A DNA stretch of 13,682 nt from Rhizobacter sp. Its GTDB lineage: Bacteria > Pseudomonadota > Gammaproteobacteria > Burkholderiales > Burkholderiaceae_C. Below the pieces are notes generated by a model. That model worked only from the letters and a program-made list of their open reading frames with translations. It had not been told where the DNA came from and made no database searches. Below are positions 1-7,427 of the stretch, in pieces. How positions within the stretch are numbered: position 1 is the stretch's first letter; every line of letters begins with the position of its first letter. Location of the stretch: positions 1-13,682 of the forward strand of contig JANYFX010000339.1 of assembly GCA_025359585.1 (NCBI GenBank), in the 5' to 3' direction. Made by a program: the position numbers and the translations under genes.

Positions 1-1
1 G

Positions 2-1900
<1,899 letters not shown>

Positions 1901-1901
1901 A

Positions 1902-1917
1902 ACCGGCCTGAGCCGGT
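1902..1917. repeat. Short inverted repeat after the ABC-F stop codon
   Basis: ACCGGC (1902-1907), loop CTGA, GCCGGT (1912-1917) forms a perfect 6-bp stem that begins one base after the stop codon. On the plus strand no T-run follows. Read on the minus strand it is followed by TTTTA, which looks terminator-like, but no minus-strand gene ends here. Its last two bases are shared with the next, larger stem, so the two hairpins compete at their junction. Function is unknown; it could be a weak terminator or mRNA 3'-end stabiliser. Confidence 0.6.
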
Positions 1918-1942
1918 GTGGCCACTGCTACAGTGGCCACAC
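1916..1942. repeat. 12-bp perfect inverted repeat with 3-base centre, upstream of histidine kinase
   Basis: The arm GTGTGGCCACTG (1916-1927) is exactly complementary to CAGTGGCCACAC (1931-1942), separated only by CTA. The element is therefore both a very stable RNA hairpin and a 27-bp DNA palindrome. It ends 6 bases before the kinase ribosome binding site. No T-run follows, so it is not a classic intrinsic terminator. It could be a regulator binding site, a translation-modulating hairpin or an attenuating structure between the two genes. Confidence 0.75.
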
Positions 1943-1947
1943 ACCAC

Positions 1948-1955
1948 GGGGGAGG
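1948..1955 (+). promoter_or_regulatory. Ribosome binding site deciding the histidine kinase start
   Basis: GGGGGAGG lies 4 bases before the ATG at 1960. It favours that start over the in-frame GTG at 1918, which lies inside the inverted repeat and has no Shine-Dalgarno sequence. Confidence 0.7.
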
Positions 1956-1959
1956 CGCC

Positions 1960-3771
1960 ATGCCTTCGATGCGCTCGGATCGAACGATCTACGCCAGTGT
2001 GCTGGGGCCGCTGGTGCTGGCCATCGTCACGCTGGTGCTCGTGAGCGTGGGGGGCTTTCAGGCCCTGTCGGCTGCACGCGCTTACGTGGGTGGCGAAAGT
2101 CTCTGGTCGAAAGCGCGCAGCCAGACCACCGAGCATCTGCGCGCCCGCGCCACGGCGAACCCGGCGCCGGCTTGCCAACCGCTGATCGTCTCGCTGGCCG
2201 TGCCGCTGGGCGACCGTGCGGCCCGCCTCGCACTCGACCGCTCACCGCCCGATCTCGCGGCCGCCCGCGTCGGCTTTCTGCGCGGTGGCAACCACCCCGA
2301 CGATCTCGACGGCATGATCAATCTGTACCTGTACTTCGGTTCGCTGCCGCTGTTGCGCGAACCGATCGCCGACTGGCGCCACGGCGACGAATTGATCGAG
2401 AAGTTGCGCGCGCTGGGCGAACGCATCTGCGCGCGTTCACCGGTGACCGCAGACCGCGTCCAGCCCGACCCGGAACTGCGCGCGCTGGATCGGCTCGACG
2501 CCGAACTGATCGAGGTCGAAAAGCACTTCTCGGCATCGCTCGGTCACTCGTCGCGCCTGACCGAGTATTTGTTGATCGGCACGATCCTGCTGCTCGCCGT
2601 CCTGCTGGCGGCCGGCAGCATCTGGTTCGTGCTGCGCTCGATGCGCTCGCAGATCCAGCAAGGCCGCGAGCTGATGCACGCCAATACCCGCTGGGACCTG
2701 GCGGCCGACGCCGCCGGCGTGGGCGTCTTCGTCTGGCATGCCGCGACCGACCGCATCGAGCTCGACCCGCGCGCACGCCAGCTCTATGGCCTGAGCCCCG
2801 ACCCGCAGGTACCGGTCACGCGGGCCGAGGTGCGCGAACTGACGCACCCCGACGATCGCGCCGGCCTTCAGCAGCTGATGGAAAACGCGCTGGCCGGCAA
2901 CGAAGCGCTGCGCGCGCGCTACCGCGTCGTGCTGCCCGGCGACTCGGTGCGCCACCTCGAAGCCATCGGCACGCTGCGCGAAGGCGGGCCGGCGCGCGCG
3001 CCCCGGCACATGGTGGGCGTGCTGCGCGACGTGACCGACGAGATCGCCGCTGCCCGCCTGCAAGTCGAAAAGGACGCCGCAGAACGCAGCGCAAAAGCGC
3101 GCAGCGAGTTTCTTTCGCGCTTGAGTCACGAGCTGCGCACGCCACTCAATGCCGTGCTGGGTCTGGCGCAACTGCTCGACATCGACACCCGCGAGCCACT
3201 GACCACTCGCCAGAGCGCGCGCATCAAGCTCGTGCTCGAAAGTGGCTGGCACCTGCTGCACCTGGTCGACGATGTGCTCGACATCACCAGCATCGACTCC
3301 GGCATGCTTGCCATCCAGTCGACCCCGACCGATCTGGCAGCGGCGGTCCAGGCCAGCCTCAACCTGATCGAGCCGGACCGCTTGGCCCGTGCGATTCAGG
3401 TCGAAAACCTGTTGCCCACCGACCTGCCCCGCGTTCTGGGCGATGCGCGCCGCCTGCAGCAGGTGTTCGGCAACCTGCTCAGCAACGCCTGCAAATACAA
3501 CACCCGAGGCGGCAGGCTCACGCTGCGCTCGCAAGACCTGCCCGACCAGGTCTGCGTGCGCGTCGAAGACGAAGGCCGGGGACTGAGTGCGGCCTTGCTG
3601 ACCGAGCTGTTCCAGCCCTTCAAGCGCCTGCAGGTTTCAGCCGATGTGCCCGGCACCGGCCTGGGGCTGGTGGTCGTGAAACTGCTGGTCGAACAGATGG
3701 GCGGCCGCATCGACGTGAGCAGCGAGCCCGGGCGCGGCACCTGCTTCACGGTCTGCCTGCGCAAGGCCTGA
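1960..3771 (+). CDS. Membrane-bound PAS sensor histidine kinase, no adjacent response regulator
   Basis: This 603-residue sensor kinase has the order TM1 (about 13-33), periplasmic domain (34-203), TM2 (about 204-226), a PAS domain (about 243-365, starting near Trp245 and ending before RLQVEK), HisKA and HATPase_c. The H-box is FLSRLSHELRTPLNA with His390 as the expected phosphorylation site. The N-box is NLLSNACKY (Asn505 and Asn509), the G1 box VEDEGRGLS (Asp537) and the G2 box GTGLGL (from 565). The protein stops right after the ATPase domain, so it has no receiver or Hpt domain. The periplasmic part has exactly two cysteines, Cys72 and Cys157, which could form a disulfide. Neighbouring genes (ABC-F, ohrR) offer no partner regulator, so the signal and output are unknown. 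The start at 1960 is chosen from the strong RBS. An unrelated-looking open frame overlaps much of the gene but is only a shadow in GC-rich code. Confidence 0.93.
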   Translation: MPSMRSDRTIYASVLGPLVLAIVTLVLVSVGGFQALSAARAYVGGESLWSKARSQTTEHLRARATANPAPACQPLIVSLAVPLGDRAARLALDRSPPDLAAARVGFLRGGNHPDDLDGMINLYLYFGSLPLLREPIADWRHGDELIEKLRALGERICARSPVTADRVQPDPELRALDRLDAELIEVEKHFSASLGHSSRLTEYLLIGTILLLAVLLAAGSIWFVLRSMRSQIQQGRELMHANTRWDLAADAAGVGVFVWHAATDRIELDPRARQLYGLSPDPQVPVTRAEVRELTHPDDRAGLQQLMENALAGNEALRARYRVVLPGDSVRHLEAIGTLREGGPARAPRHMVGVLRDVTDEIAAARLQVEKDAAERSAKARSEFLSRLSHELRTPLNAVLGLAQLLDIDTREPLTTRQSARIKLVLESGWHLLHLVDDVLDITSIDSGMLAIQSTPTDLAAAVQASLNLIEPDRLARAIQVENLLPTDLPRVLGDARRLQQVFGNLLSNACKYNTRGGRLTLRSQDLPDQVCVRVEDEGRGLSAALLTELFQPFKRLQVSADVPGTGLGLVVVKLLVEQMGGRIDVSSEPGRGTCFTVCLRKA

Positions 3772-3814
3772 AGCCGGCTTCGTTCCGAATCCATTCTGGC
3801 GACAGGGCATTTAG

Positions 3815-3833
3815 ATTGCACACAATTCAATTG
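3815..3833. promoter_or_regulatory. Candidate OhrR operator
   Basis: In an AT-richer patch 26 bases before ohrR lies CAATT-C-AATTG (3823-3833), a perfect 5-bp inverted repeat around one base. It is preceded by ATTG (3815-3818), which itself pairs with CAAT (3823-3826). The core resembles known OhrR boxes, which contain ACAATT and AATTGT half-sites. The position next to ohrR supports autoregulation of an ohrR-ohr unit. The site was recognised by eye only. Confidence 0.55.
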
Positions 3834-3845
3834 CCAACTTTCAAA

Positions 3846-3851
3846 TACACT
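3846..3851 (+). promoter_or_regulatory. Possible -10 element of ohrR
   Basis: TACACT matches the TATAAT consensus at 4 of 6 positions and ends 7 bases before the ohrR ATG. No good -35 hexamer sits 16-18 bases upstream; that stretch is the candidate operator. If real, transcription would begin at or next to the start codon, giving a nearly leaderless mRNA, which fits the lack of a Shine-Dalgarno sequence. Confidence 0.3.
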
Positions 3852-3858
3852 GGCGCTC

Positions 3859-4344
3859 ATGTCTTCACGATCCACGCGCACCAAGCCCGTCACGGCCGCC
3901 TCGGCCGAGTGGATGCAGCGGCTCGACCACCAGCTGTGTTTTGCGCTTTATTCCAGCTCGCTCGTGATGACCAAGCTCTACAAGCCGGTGCTGTCGGCGC
4001 TCGGTCTCACCTACCCGCAGTACCTCGTGCTGCTGGTGCTGTGGGAGAGCGATGCCATCGGCGTCAGCGAGCTCGGCGCGCGCCTGTTTCTCGACTCCGG
4101 CACGCTCACGCCGCTGCTCAAACGAATGGAAGCCGCCGGTTGGCTGACCCGCCTGCGCGCCGTGGACGACGAACGCCGCGTGATCGTCTCGCTCACCGCC
4201 GCCGGCCGTGCCCTGCGCCGCAAGTCGCAACACGTGCCCAACGAAGTCGCCTGCGCGTCGGGCTGCGAACTCGATGAACTCGCCGACCTGACGCAGCGGC
4301 TGCAGGCGCTGCGCGCCAGCGTCGGCCAGCACATCGAAACCTGA
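3859..4344 (+). CDS. ohrR: MarR-family organic hydroperoxide sensor/repressor OhrR
   Basis: OhrR is a cytoplasmic winged-helix repressor that releases DNA when an organic hydroperoxide oxidises its reactive cysteine. In this 161-residue protein that residue is Cys27 in the motif LDHQLCFALYS. Tyr41 and Tyr52 lie 14 and 25 residues later, the same offsets as the cysteine-contacting tyrosines of characterised OhrR proteins. Cys132 lies 105 residues after Cys27, the spacing of Cys22-Cys127 in the Xanthomonas two-cysteine type, so a disulfide-forming mechanism is expected; Cys136 is an extra nearby thiol. The wing region reads DDERRVIVSLTAAG. The gene precedes ohr in the same direction, 37 bases apart, the usual arrangement. 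No Shine-Dalgarno sequence is evident before ATG 3859. An internal ATG at 3913 (Met19) would still keep the reactive cysteine, but Met1 gives the usual family length. Confidence 0.95.
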   Translation: MSSRSTRTKPVTAASAEWMQRLDHQLCFALYSSSLVMTKLYKPVLSALGLTYPQYLVLLVLWESDAIGVSELGARLFLDSGTLTPLLKRMEAAGWLTRLRAVDDERRVIVSLTAAGRALRRKSQHVPNEVACASGCELDELADLTQRLQALRASVGQHIET

Positions 4345-4366
4345 ACTCCGTTTCCCCCACCCCCTG

Positions 4367-4376
4367 AAAAAGGAAA
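4367..4376 (+). promoter_or_regulatory. Ribosome binding site of ohr
   Basis: The purine-rich run AAAAAGGAAA ends 5 bases before the ohr ATG. It is much stronger than anything in front of ohrR, consistent with high production of the enzyme and low production of the repressor from one transcript. Confidence 0.7.
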
Positions 4377-4381
4377 TCACC

Positions 4382-4807
4382 ATGTCGATCGAAAAAGTTC
4401 TGTACACCGCCCACGCCACTTCCACCGGTGGTCGCGAAGGTTCGTCGAAGTCGTCCGACGGCGTGCTCGACGTGAAGCTCACCACGCCGAAGGAAATGGG
4501 CGGCAACGGCGCCGTCGGCACCAACCCCGAGCAGTTGTTCGCCGCCGGTTATTCCGCATGTTTCCTCGGCGCGATGAAGTACGTGGCAGGCACGCAGAAG
4601 ATCGCCTTGCCGGCCAGCACTTCGATCACCGCCGATGTCGGCATCGGCCAGATCCCGGCCGGCTTCGGCATTCAGGTCGCGATGACGATCACGATCCCCG
4701 GCATGGAACACGCGGCAGCCGAAAAGCTGGTGCAAGCAGCCCACGGCGTGTGCCCGTACTCGAACGCCACACGCGGCAACATCGACGTGACGCTCACCGT
4801 CGCATAA
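4382..4807 (+). CDS. ohr: Organic hydroperoxide resistance peroxidase Ohr
   Basis: Ohr is a cytoplasmic thiol peroxidase of the OsmC/Ohr fold that reduces organic hydroperoxides, including lipid peroxides, with dihydrolipoyl groups as electron donors. At 141 residues the protein is full length. The peroxidatic cysteine is Cys60 in GYSACFLGAM and the resolving cysteine is Cys124 in VCPYSNATRGN. The active-site partners Arg18 and Glu50 (NPEQLFAAG) are also in place. The C-terminal NATRGNIDVTLTV is typical of the family. It lies directly downstream of ohrR and is probably co-transcribed and derepressed by peroxide. It converges with the asparaginase gene, with only about 20 bases between stop codons and no clear terminator there. 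Identification is firm. Confidence 0.97.
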   Translation: MSIEKVLYTAHATSTGGREGSSKSSDGVLDVKLTTPKEMGGNGAVGTNPEQLFAAGYSACFLGAMKYVAGTQKIALPASTSITADVGIGQIPAGFGIQVAMTITIPGMEHAAAEKLVQAAHGVCPYSNATRGNIDVTLTVA

Positions 4808-4828
4808 GTCTGCGGAGCGGGTTCACCT

Positions 4829-5776
4829 TCAGCGCGGGCCCGCTTCGAGCAGCGCGAGGATCATCTCGATCCTCGCCTGCACCGGCGTGAGTGCGCCGGC
4901 CGAGGGCAGTGCCTGCCCGGCCGACGCGATCACCGCGCCGCCAAGGCAACGCGAGCTGCGCACGATGCGCAGCCCCGCGGCCTGCGCTTCCAGCAAGGCG
5001 GCTTCGAGTTCGTGGTGCAGCGTGCCGTTGCCGGTGCAAGCGGCGACGATGCCCTGAACGCCGATCCGGCGCAGTGCCGTCACTATCCCCGCACCCGACC
5101 CCGCATGGCTCGTGACGATTTCGACCCTCGGCCACGCGGCCACGTCTTCGGGCAAACGATCCACACCCAGCGCTTCGCTCTGCGGCCAGGACCGATGCCG
5201 GCGCAAGCGCCCTTGCTCGACCTGCGCGATCGCACCCGCGTCACCCGAGCCGAACGCGGCCAGCCGGTAAGTGTGCGTCTTGCGCACATCGAGCGCCGAA
5301 TGAACTTCACCGGCCAGCACCGCGACCACGCCGCTCGCGCCTTGTGACCGCGCCACAACCACCGCATCGAGCAGGTTCTGTGGCCCGTCGGCGAGCAGCG
5401 CGGTGGCCGGCCGCATCGCCGCCGTGAGCACGACAGGCTTGTGCGGCGCGAGCACGCGCTGCAGAAAGTACGCGGTCTCCTCCAGGGTGTCGGTGCCGTG
5501 CGTGACGACGACACCGGCCACCTCGGGCCGCGCGAGGTGCTGCGACACGCACAAAGCCAGCGCCCGCCAGATCACGAAGCCCATGTCCTTGCTGTCGATC
5601 TGGCTCACCTGCTCGGCTTCCAGTGCCTGGCCCGCAAGCGCAGGCACCGCCGCGAGCAACTGCGCCACGCCGATCTGCGCGGCGGTGTAGCCGACGTTGT
5701 CGGCGGCGTCTTTCGCGGTGCCGGCGATGGTGCCGCCGGTGCCCAGGATCACGACCGTCTGCGCGATTTTTTGCAT
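4829..5776 (-). CDS. Asparaginase-family protein (L-asparagine amidohydrolase-like)
   Basis: Members hydrolyse L-asparagine to aspartate and ammonia. In this 315-residue protein the N-terminal nucleophile motif LGTGGTIAG has Thr16. Tyr30 in the following loop may be the activating tyrosine. The second motif VTHGTDTLEETAYFL has the Thr95-Asp96 pair, followed by LTAAMRP and ADGPQNLLDAV. The C-terminal VRSSRCLGGAV also fits. There is no signal peptide from the chosen ATG, so the enzyme should be cytoplasmic. The longer frame to 5857 adds 27 atypical residues, crosses both LexA boxes and overlaps the lexA leader, so ATG 5776 is preferred; only a weak GAGAAAA precedes it. Where E. coli enzyme II carries its catalytic Lys162, the sequence reads ARSQGA with no lysine, so activity on asparagine should not be assumed. 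The gene is divergent from lexA and shares its operator region. Confidence 0.88.
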   Translation of the reverse strand: MQKIAQTVVILGTGGTIAGTAKDAADNVGYTAAQIGVAQLLAAVPALAGQALEAEQVSQIDSKDMGFVIWRALALCVSQHLARPEVAGVVVTHGTDTLEETAYFLQRVLAPHKPVVLTAAMRPATALLADGPQNLLDAVVVARSQGASGVVAVLAGEVHSALDVRKTHTYRLAAFGSGDAGAIAQVEQGRLRRHRSWPQSEALGVDRLPEDVAAWPRVEIVTSHAGSGAGIVTALRRIGVQGIVAACTGNGTLHHELEAALLEAQAAGLRIVRSSRCLGGAVIASAGQALPSAGALTPVQARIEMILALLEAGPR

Positions 5777-5800
5777 TTTTCTCGAAGCTGGATGAAAATA
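5771..5800 (+). promoter_or_regulatory. Candidate lexA promoter
   Basis: TTGCAT (5771-5776) is followed after 18 bases by AAAATA (5795-5800), or after 17 bases by GAAAAT. This is a plausible -35/-10 pair in a locally AT-rich stretch. The -10 would lie inside the first LexA box and the start site just before the second, a layout that suits LexA autorepression. The -35 overlaps the asparaginase start codon. Confidence 0.4.
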
Positions 5801-5803
5801 CAG
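5788..5803. promoter_or_regulatory. LexA (SOS) box 1
   Basis: CTGGATGAAAATACAG, read on the minus strand as CTGTATTTTCATCCAG, fits the CTGT-N8-ACAG SOS consensus with one changed base in the outer arms. It lies 66-81 bases before lexA and 12-27 bases before the asparaginase ATG on the other strand, so LexA bound here could affect both genes. Confidence 0.8.
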
Positions 5804-5806
5804 GTA

Positions 5807-5822
5807 CTGGATGAATTGCCAG
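5807..5822. promoter_or_regulatory. LexA (SOS) box 2
   Basis: CTGGATGAATTGCCAG has the CTGG-N8-CCAG form, a symmetrical but weaker version of the SOS consensus. It repeats the first nine bases of box 1 (CTGGATGAA) exactly, 19 bases later. Two closely spaced boxes before lexA are the arrangement known from E. coli (spacing 21 bases there). Confidence 0.65.
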
Positions 5823-5857
5823 CCAAGCCGAACCGCAGCCGAGCGGCTGGTCATCAT

Positions 5858-5864
5858 GAAGGAA
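5858..5864 (+). promoter_or_regulatory. Ribosome binding site of lexA
   Basis: GAAGGAA lies 4 bases before GTG 5869. It supports this GTG start, which gives the usual family N-terminus (basic KPKLTDRQQQIL). Confidence 0.7.
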
Positions 5865-5868
5865 TTCC

Positions 5869-6543
5869 GTGTACGAAAAGCCCAAACTCACCGACCGCCA
5901 GCAACAGATTCTCGACCTGGTGCAAAGCGCCATCGAACGCACCGGCGCGCCACCCACCCGCGCCGAGATCGCGGCCGAGCTCGGCTTCAAATCGGCCAAT
6001 GCCGCTGAAGAGCACTTGCAGGCGCTGGCACGCAAGGGCGTGATCGAGCTGATCGGCGGCACGTCGCGTGGCATCCGGTTGCGCTCAGAGACCTTGCGAG
6101 CGCTCAACGAATCGCGTGGCAAGCAGTTCAGCCTGCCGCTGCCGAGTCTGTCGCAGCTCACGCTACCGCTCGTGGGCCGCGTCGCTGCGGGCAGCCCGAT
6201 CCTGGCGCAAGAGCACATCGACCAGACATACCTGGTCGAAGCCAGCATGTTCCCGCGCCGCCCCGACTACCTGCTCAAGGTGCGCGGCATGAGCATGCGC
6301 GACGCCGGCATCATGGACGGCGACCTGCTCGCGGTGCAAAAAGCCAAAGAAGCGAAGAACGGCCAGATCGTCGTGGCCCGGCTCGGCGACGAAGTGACCG
6401 TGAAGCGCTTCCGCCGCACCCGCGGCACGATCGAGCTGATACCCGAGAACCCCGACTTCAAGACCATCGTCGTCGAAGGCGATGTCGAGTTCGAGCTCGA
6501 AGGCCTGGCCGTGGGCCTGATCCGCAACAACATGATGATGTGA
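5869..6543 (+). CDS. lexA: SOS repressor LexA
   Basis: LexA represses DNA-damage genes and cleaves itself when stimulated by RecA filaments. The 224-residue protein starts with GTG. Its N-terminal winged helix-turn-helix includes LTDRQQQILDLV, APPTRAEIAAELGFKSANA and HLQALARKGVIEL, ending in the GTSRGIRL loop. The linker leads to the cleavage site VGRVAAGSP with Ala107-Gly108. The peptidase S24 dyad is Ser142 in GMSMRDAGIMDGD and Lys179 in DEVTVKRF; their 37-residue spacing equals that of E. coli (Ser119/Lys156). It is about 20 residues longer than the E. coli protein, mostly in the linker, as is common in betaproteobacteria. Two SOS boxes upstream imply autoregulation. A small HhH gene follows immediately and is probably co-transcribed. 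Confidence 0.98.
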   Translation: MYEKPKLTDRQQQILDLVQSAIERTGAPPTRAEIAAELGFKSANAAEEHLQALARKGVIELIGGTSRGIRLRSETLRALNESRGKQFSLPLPSLSQLTLPLVGRVAAGSPILAQEHIDQTYLVEASMFPRRPDYLLKVRGMSMRDAGIMDGDLLAVQKAKEAKNGQIVVARLGDEVTVKRFRRTRGTIELIPENPDFKTIVVEGDVEFELEGLAVGLIRNNMMM

Positions 6544-6548
6544 CCGCC

Positions 6549-6854
6549 ATGGGGGCCACGATCAAATCGCCGAAAGCCGCCAGCGCCGCCGAGTGCCAGG
6601 TGCTGGAGCAACTGCCCAACATCGGCCCGTCGCTCGCGGCCGACCTGCGGCTGATCGGCATCGCGCACCCGAAAGAGCTGCGCGGCAAAGACGCTTTCGT
6701 GCTCTACCAGAAGTTGTGCGCCGCCACCGGCCAGCGCCACGACCCGTGCGTGCTCGACACCTTCATGGCCGCCACCGACTTCATGGGCGGCGCGCCGGCC
6801 GCGCCCTGGTGGCACTACACGGCGCAACGCAAGGCGCTGTTCGGGCAGGTCTGA
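6549..6854 (+). CDS. Small helix-hairpin-helix protein, Cdd1 type, in the lexA unit
   Basis: This 101-residue cytoplasmic protein has an HhH-like segment LEQLPNIGPSLAADLRLIGI, then the conserved blocks LYQKLCAATGQRHDPCVLDTFMAATDF and PAAPWWHYTAQRK. I recognise this as the Cdd1 family (Pfam PF11731), often labelled 'mitomycin resistance protein' or HhH-domain protein in this order. HhH motifs generally bind DNA non-specifically, so a DNA-related role is likely, but the biochemical function is not established. The start is uncertain: ATG 6549 lies 5 bases after the lexA stop, while GTG 6540 in the same frame overlaps it (GTGA) and would suggest translational coupling; neither has a clear Shine-Dalgarno sequence. 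Its place behind LexA-controlled lexA implies SOS induction. Confidence 0.85.
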   Translation: MGATIKSPKAASAAECQVLEQLPNIGPSLAADLRLIGIAHPKELRGKDAFVLYQKLCAATGQRHDPCVLDTFMAATDFMGGAPAAPWWHYTAQRKALFGQV

Positions 6855-6956
6855 GGGGCGCGGGCCGAACTGGCGCCGGTCCGTGGCTTATTTCCGGCGT
6901 TCGGGTCGGGTGAAGCTGGAAACAATGAGACCCACGCCCGCTGTGTTGGCGGGCAC

Positions 6957-6961
6957 GAGGA
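6957..6961 (+). promoter_or_regulatory. Ribosome binding site of the 147-residue unknown gene
   Basis: GAGGA lies 6 bases before ATG 6968. This good Shine-Dalgarno match supports the call of a real gene. The rest of the gap after the HhH gene shows no confident promoter or terminator. Confidence 0.6.
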
Positions 6962-6967
6962 CCCTCG

Positions 6968-7411
6968 ATGTTTGCCACTGCCTTGCTGCGCCTTCTGAAA
7001 CCTGCCCCCGAGATCACCGTGTGGATGCACAGTCGCGTCTGCCCGCCGAAAACGCTTCACCCCTTGCGGGCCGGCCAATGGCGCGAGTGGCTGACGGGCA
7101 TTCCCGACACGCGCATCGGCGCTGAACCGTCCGCCCATTCCTCGCCTCGCGGCAACGCGCAGCTCACGAATGTGCGCGGCGAGTTCATCGATGCGCTCGA
7201 CGACATTCCGGGCCATGCGGCCGACGACGCGATCGCGCAGATCTATGCGGCCAGGTCGATGCACGAGCTCTGGCACCTGCGCCTCGACGTGTTCAATCTC
7301 GTCTCGTGCCAGCACACCCAGACCGAAGCCGATCACCGCCTCGCGCAGCTGAACCGGCACTTCCCGACGCGTTCGCCGCGCTCGGGCTTCGGCGTGCTGG
7401 GCGGCCGCTGA
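6968..7411 (+). CDS. Conserved-looking hypothetical protein, 147 residues
   Basis: I do not recognise a named family. The protein looks soluble, with no signal peptide or membrane segment. The N-terminal third is Pro- and Trp-bearing (PAPEITVWMHSRVCPPK, WREWL); the middle has a low-complexity stretch (AEPSAHSSPRGNAQ). From about residue 70 a probably helical part follows: EFIDALDDIPGHAADDAIA, then SMHELWHLRLDVFNLVS. The C-terminal motif LAQLNRHFPTRSPRSGF looks like the sort of segment that is conserved in Burkholderiales homologues. It has two cysteines, Cys25 and Cys114. A good ribosome binding site and codon use matching its neighbours support coding. It converges on the LysE gene with 16 bases between stop codons. 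Function unknown. Confidence 0.75.
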   Translation: MFATALLRLLKPAPEITVWMHSRVCPPKTLHPLRAGQWREWLTGIPDTRIGAEPSAHSSPRGNAQLTNVRGEFIDALDDIPGHAADDAIAQIYAARSMHELWHLRLDVFNLVSCQHTQTEADHRLAQLNRHFPTRSPRSGFGVLGGR

Positions 7412-7427
7412 ACCGGCCCTGCTTCGG

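Noticed and set aside
1918..1960. Upstream GTG start for the kinase
   Set aside because: It lies inside the 12-bp inverted repeat, lacks a Shine-Dalgarno sequence, and the added residues are not needed; ATG 1960 has GGGGGAGG in front.
2437..3534. Open frame of 365 codons on the minus strand, opposite the kinase
   Set aside because: It is antisense to conserved kinase motifs, has no ribosome binding site or recognisable domain, and such frames are expected in GC-rich code.
3770..3781. Palindrome GAAGCCGGCTTC at the kinase stop codon
   Set aside because: As RNA it leaves almost no loop beyond a 4-bp stem and no T-run follows; too weak to call a terminator.
2172..4277. Open frame of 701 codons on the plus strand over the kinase and ohrR
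   Set aside because: It is in another frame of two well-identified genes, its translation is an Arg/Ala/Pro/His-rich run with no domain, and it crosses the ohrR control region.
4816..4844. Possible terminator between ohr and the asparaginase gene (AGCGGG with CCCGCT; palindrome GCGGGCCCGC at 4834-4843)
   Set aside because: The loop is 17 bases, much of it lies inside the asparaginase coding end, and there is no T-run on either strand.
5777..5857. 27-residue N-terminal extension of the asparaginase-family protein
   Set aside because: It would place both SOS boxes and the lexA leader inside coding sequence, and the family N-terminus starts just before the GTGGT motif.
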